Shown here one piece after another: positions 5,611 to 5,701 of a stretch of DNA of 5,701 nucleotides. The translations under genes were made by a program, and so were the position numbers. How positions within the stretch are numbered: the first letter of the stretch is position 1; the number at the start of each line of letters is the position of its first letter. Below the pieces are notes generated by a model. That model saw nothing but the letters and a program-made list of their open reading frames with translations. It made no database searches and was not told the DNA's origin. The stretch is from an uncultured Collinsella sp. (lineage in GTDB: Bacteria > Actinomycetota > Coriobacteriia > Coriobacteriales > Coriobacteriaceae), in contig URMR01000123.1 in NCBI GenBank assembly GCA_900548935.1, positions 1 through 5,701 of the forward strand, read 5' to 3'.

Positions 5611-5701
5611 CTAGTCATCGGGTACTCATTGGGGACAGACTTAAACGACCAAGAGTGGTCATTGGGGACAGAATTAAACGACTAGTCATCGGGGACAGTC
5701 T
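5611..5701 (+). repeat. Array of short GGGGACAG-type direct repeats, continuing past the window
   Basis: Two 24-nt copies at 5626-5649 and 5659-5682 share the core TCATTGGGGACAGA and the tail TTAAACGAC, differing at one base (5640 versus 5673). A third copy starting TCATCGGGGACAGTCT (5686-5701) is cut by the window edge. A partial copy, CTAGTCATCGGG, precedes them at 5611-5622 and recurs at 5682-5693. Spacing between copies is 33 then 27 nt. Short dyads sit between units: GACCA-agag-TGGTC (5647-5660) and GACTAGTC (5680-5687). From general knowledge, GGGGACAG(A/T)(C/A)TTAA-like repeats often occur next to REP-associated Y1 (IS200-like) transposase genes; such a gene may lie just outside, but none is visible here. 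Confidence 0.6.

Noticed and set aside
4347..5618. 423-codon open frame on the minus strand opposite the second permease
   Set aside because: Same shadow effect. It is highly basic and low complexity, with no motif or ribosome site, while the plus strand encodes a convincing membrane protein.
5611..5701. CRISPR array
   Set aside because: Intervals between the 24-nt units are only 9 and 3 nt, variable, and too short to be spacers. No cas genes are present.

Overview
The window is GC-rich (apart from its first few hundred bases), with strong C/G bias at third codon positions. Together with the protein style this suggests a high-GC actinobacterium, most likely a gut Coriobacteriia member such as Collinsella. 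That assignment is an inference from composition and from the look of the intergenic repeats; no marker gene is present to prove it.

Layout. Positions 1-295 hold no securely identified gene. They contain a visibly more AT-rich element of about 154 bp (82-235) bounded by 29-bp inverted repeats, open to translation on both strands. A reading frame entering from the left edge runs into it and stops at 217. Positions 296-2067 on the minus strand encode a two-component system: a NarL/LuxR-type response regulator (296-925) and, transcribed before it and overlapping it by 4 nt, a membrane-bound DesK/NarL-type histidine kinase (922-2067). A 211-bp divergent intergenic region (2068-2278) follows. It has a candidate -10 box almost touching the kinase start and a 14-bp perfect palindrome. 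On the plus strand, 2279-5606 is a tight three-gene ABC-2 export operon: one ATPase and two homologous-looking permeases, with a 9-nt gap and then a 14-nt overlap. The right edge (5611-5701) is a run of short GGGGACAG-type direct repeats that continues out of the window.

How the genes fit together. One DesK-type kinase, one LuxR-type regulator, one DrrA-like ATPase and two approximately 400-residue ABC-2 permeases is the same parts list as the linearmycin-resistance system LnrJK-LnrLMN (YfiJK-YfiLMN) of Bacillus subtilis. Here the regulator pair is divergent from the transporter. The simplest model is that the kinase senses a membrane-active compound or envelope disturbance, phosphorylates the regulator, and the regulator turns on the divergent exporter. 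The substrate cannot be read from the sequence. The core module is a recognisable family rather than a new system. The less explained parts of the window are the two repeat elements flanking it and the regulatory region in the middle.
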